Virus record (IMG/VR): IMGVR_UViG_3300046009_012300
Coordinates: 1-21,392 of that record
DNA: 21,392 bases
Reading direction: 5' to 3' (one strand)
From: a virus
Shown: piece after piece, positions 20,862 through 21,392 of the stretch
Layout of the letters: each line of letters starts with the position of its first letter
Position numbering within the stretch: the stretch's first letter is position 1
Notes under the pieces: model-generated
The model's database searches: none
What the model was told of the DNA's origin: nothing
What the model saw: the letters and a program-made list of their open reading frames with translations, nothing else
Position numbers and translations under genes: made by a program

Positions 20862-20871
20862 CCCCCCCGCC

Positions 20872-20920
20872 CTGCCTCTCACTCGTTGGGAGGCAGCAGC
20901 GGGCAGGTTAACCACTGCCC
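20872..20920 (+). promoter_or_regulatory. Two consecutive hairpins in the early operon
   Basis: CTGCCTC and GAGGCAG (20872-20896) form a 7 bp stem. Four bases later GGGCAG and CTGCCC (20901-20920) flank a loop containing GTTAAC, itself a palindrome. Neither is followed by a T run, so they are not standard intrinsic terminators. They may be an operator, a processing site or an attenuator. Confidence 0.4.
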
Positions 20921-20937
20921 CCGTAACTTGAAAACCT

Positions 20938-21392
20938 ATGTCTGAGAAACTAGCGGATAAAATCCGCGCCCTTGGTGATTCGAACGACTACGCCGGGCAG
21001 GCAAACACCTTCCTAGAAGCTACCGGGGCCAGAATCCTGTTTCGCTACGCGGGGCAGGAATCGAGCCGCGTAGCCAGCGGGAAGCGAAATGGCCTTTGGA
21101 AGTTCCGCATCGAGCGCGGCTCTCGAGCCTACGAGGCCGACTGGCACGAATCAATCGCAGACTTCGAGTCCCGCATGTTCGACTGCTACGGCGAGCGGTA
21201 CAACTGGCCAGAGACGTTCGGGGATTCACCGCGCGAAGCCTTCACCGGCACCAAGCGGGCGAAAGCATTAAAGTTTCTGGCCGCTACTAAAGACTTCGGG
21301 CCAGCCGGAACCGACGGCCGCCCCGACGCCTACGGCCTATTGGCGAGCCTAGAAGCGCGGGACGTTGGCACGATTGATGACTTCGCTGCTGA
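20938..21392 (+). CDS. Widespread uncharacterised phage protein family (C-terminus cut by window edge)
   Basis: The reading frame from ATG 20938 is open to the window end (151 visible codons). It reads MSEKLADKIRALGDSNDYAG, FLEATGARILFRYAGQESSR, GLWKFRIERGSRAYEADWHE, and near the edge RPDAYGLLASLEARDVGTID followed by DFAA. The order 'FLxxxGxxIxxxYxG...Y/F-x-V/I-x-I/L-x-R...PxAYxxLAxLxxxDxGTxxDF' matches a family common in phages and plasmids of many hosts, usually beside replication or recombination genes; its role is unknown. It lies 76 bp after the previous gene, the longest gap in the early block, which holds the paired hairpins. The leader (TTGAAAACCT) has no ribosome site. Replication genes may follow beyond the window. 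Confidence 0.65.
   Translation, partial: MSEKLADKIRALGDSNDYAGQANTFLEATGARILFRYAGQESSRVASGKRNGLWKFRIERGSRAYEADWHESIADFESRMFDCYGERYNWPETFGDSPREAFTGTKRAKALKFLAATKDFGPAGTDGRPDAYGLLASLEARDVGTIDDFAA

Noticed and set aside
1-21392. tRNA genes, integrase, attachment sites, lysis genes and anti-defence genes
   Set aside because: No cloverleaf, recombinase, endolysin, holin pair or recognisable anti-defence family was found by reading either strand; weak candidates cannot be excluded without a search.

Overview
This is a GC-rich window from the genome of a tailed double-stranded DNA phage (or a prophage-like copy of one). It covers the packaging, head and tail genes and the start of a small-gene early region. 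No host gene, tRNA, integrase, repressor, polymerase or lysis gene was recognised, so the host is unresolved. Many start codons lack a clear AGGAGG-type ribosome site and instead follow short A- or T-rich leaders. TAG is the commonest stop codon (14 of 24 visible stops), which is unusual for GC-rich DNA.

Late block, minus strand, read from about 19359 down to 1: terminase small subunit, HNH endonuclease, a 168-residue protein with a possible in-frame 59-residue short form, terminase large subunit, portal, a 67-residue protein, scaffold-like protein, HK97-type major capsid protein, a 38-residue protein coupled to a GT-B glycosyltransferase, a coiled-coil protein, a head-tail adaptor candidate, a small conserved virion protein, a repeat-bearing virion protein, a 51-residue coiled-coil protein, a beta-rich tail (nozzle-like) protein, two internal or ejection-type proteins, a large cysteine-rich fibre protein, and a thioredoxin-like protein cut by the window edge. 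There is no tape measure, tail tube or sheath gene between head and fibre. With the adaptor, nozzle-like and ejection-like proteins, this suggests a short-tailed (podovirus-like) particle. Intrinsic terminators follow the terminase small subunit, the 168-residue gene, the 67-residue gene and the capsid gene, and divide the block into units.

Divergent region, 19360-19529: it separates the late block from rightward early genes. It holds a good sigma70-like promoter facing right, a perfect DnaA-box sequence and an inverted repeat at the predicted transcript start.

Early block, plus strand, 19530 to the end: a small membrane protein, a putative zinc-ribbon mini-protein, a 114-residue protein, an 86-residue acidic helical protein, a DpnD/PcfM-like protein, two hairpins, and an incomplete protein of a widespread uncharacterised phage family. 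All five complete early genes stop with TAG.

The most interesting signal is at the left end. The fibre protein carries two blocks of PSI-like cysteine repeats (25 and 8 cysteines) that appear to be inserted into loops of one C-terminal beta domain. The next gene, 9 bp downstream, encodes a thioredoxin-fold protein with a CPNC active site. A dedicated thiol-disulfide enzyme paired with a disulfide-rich receptor-binding tip is a plausible, testable module.
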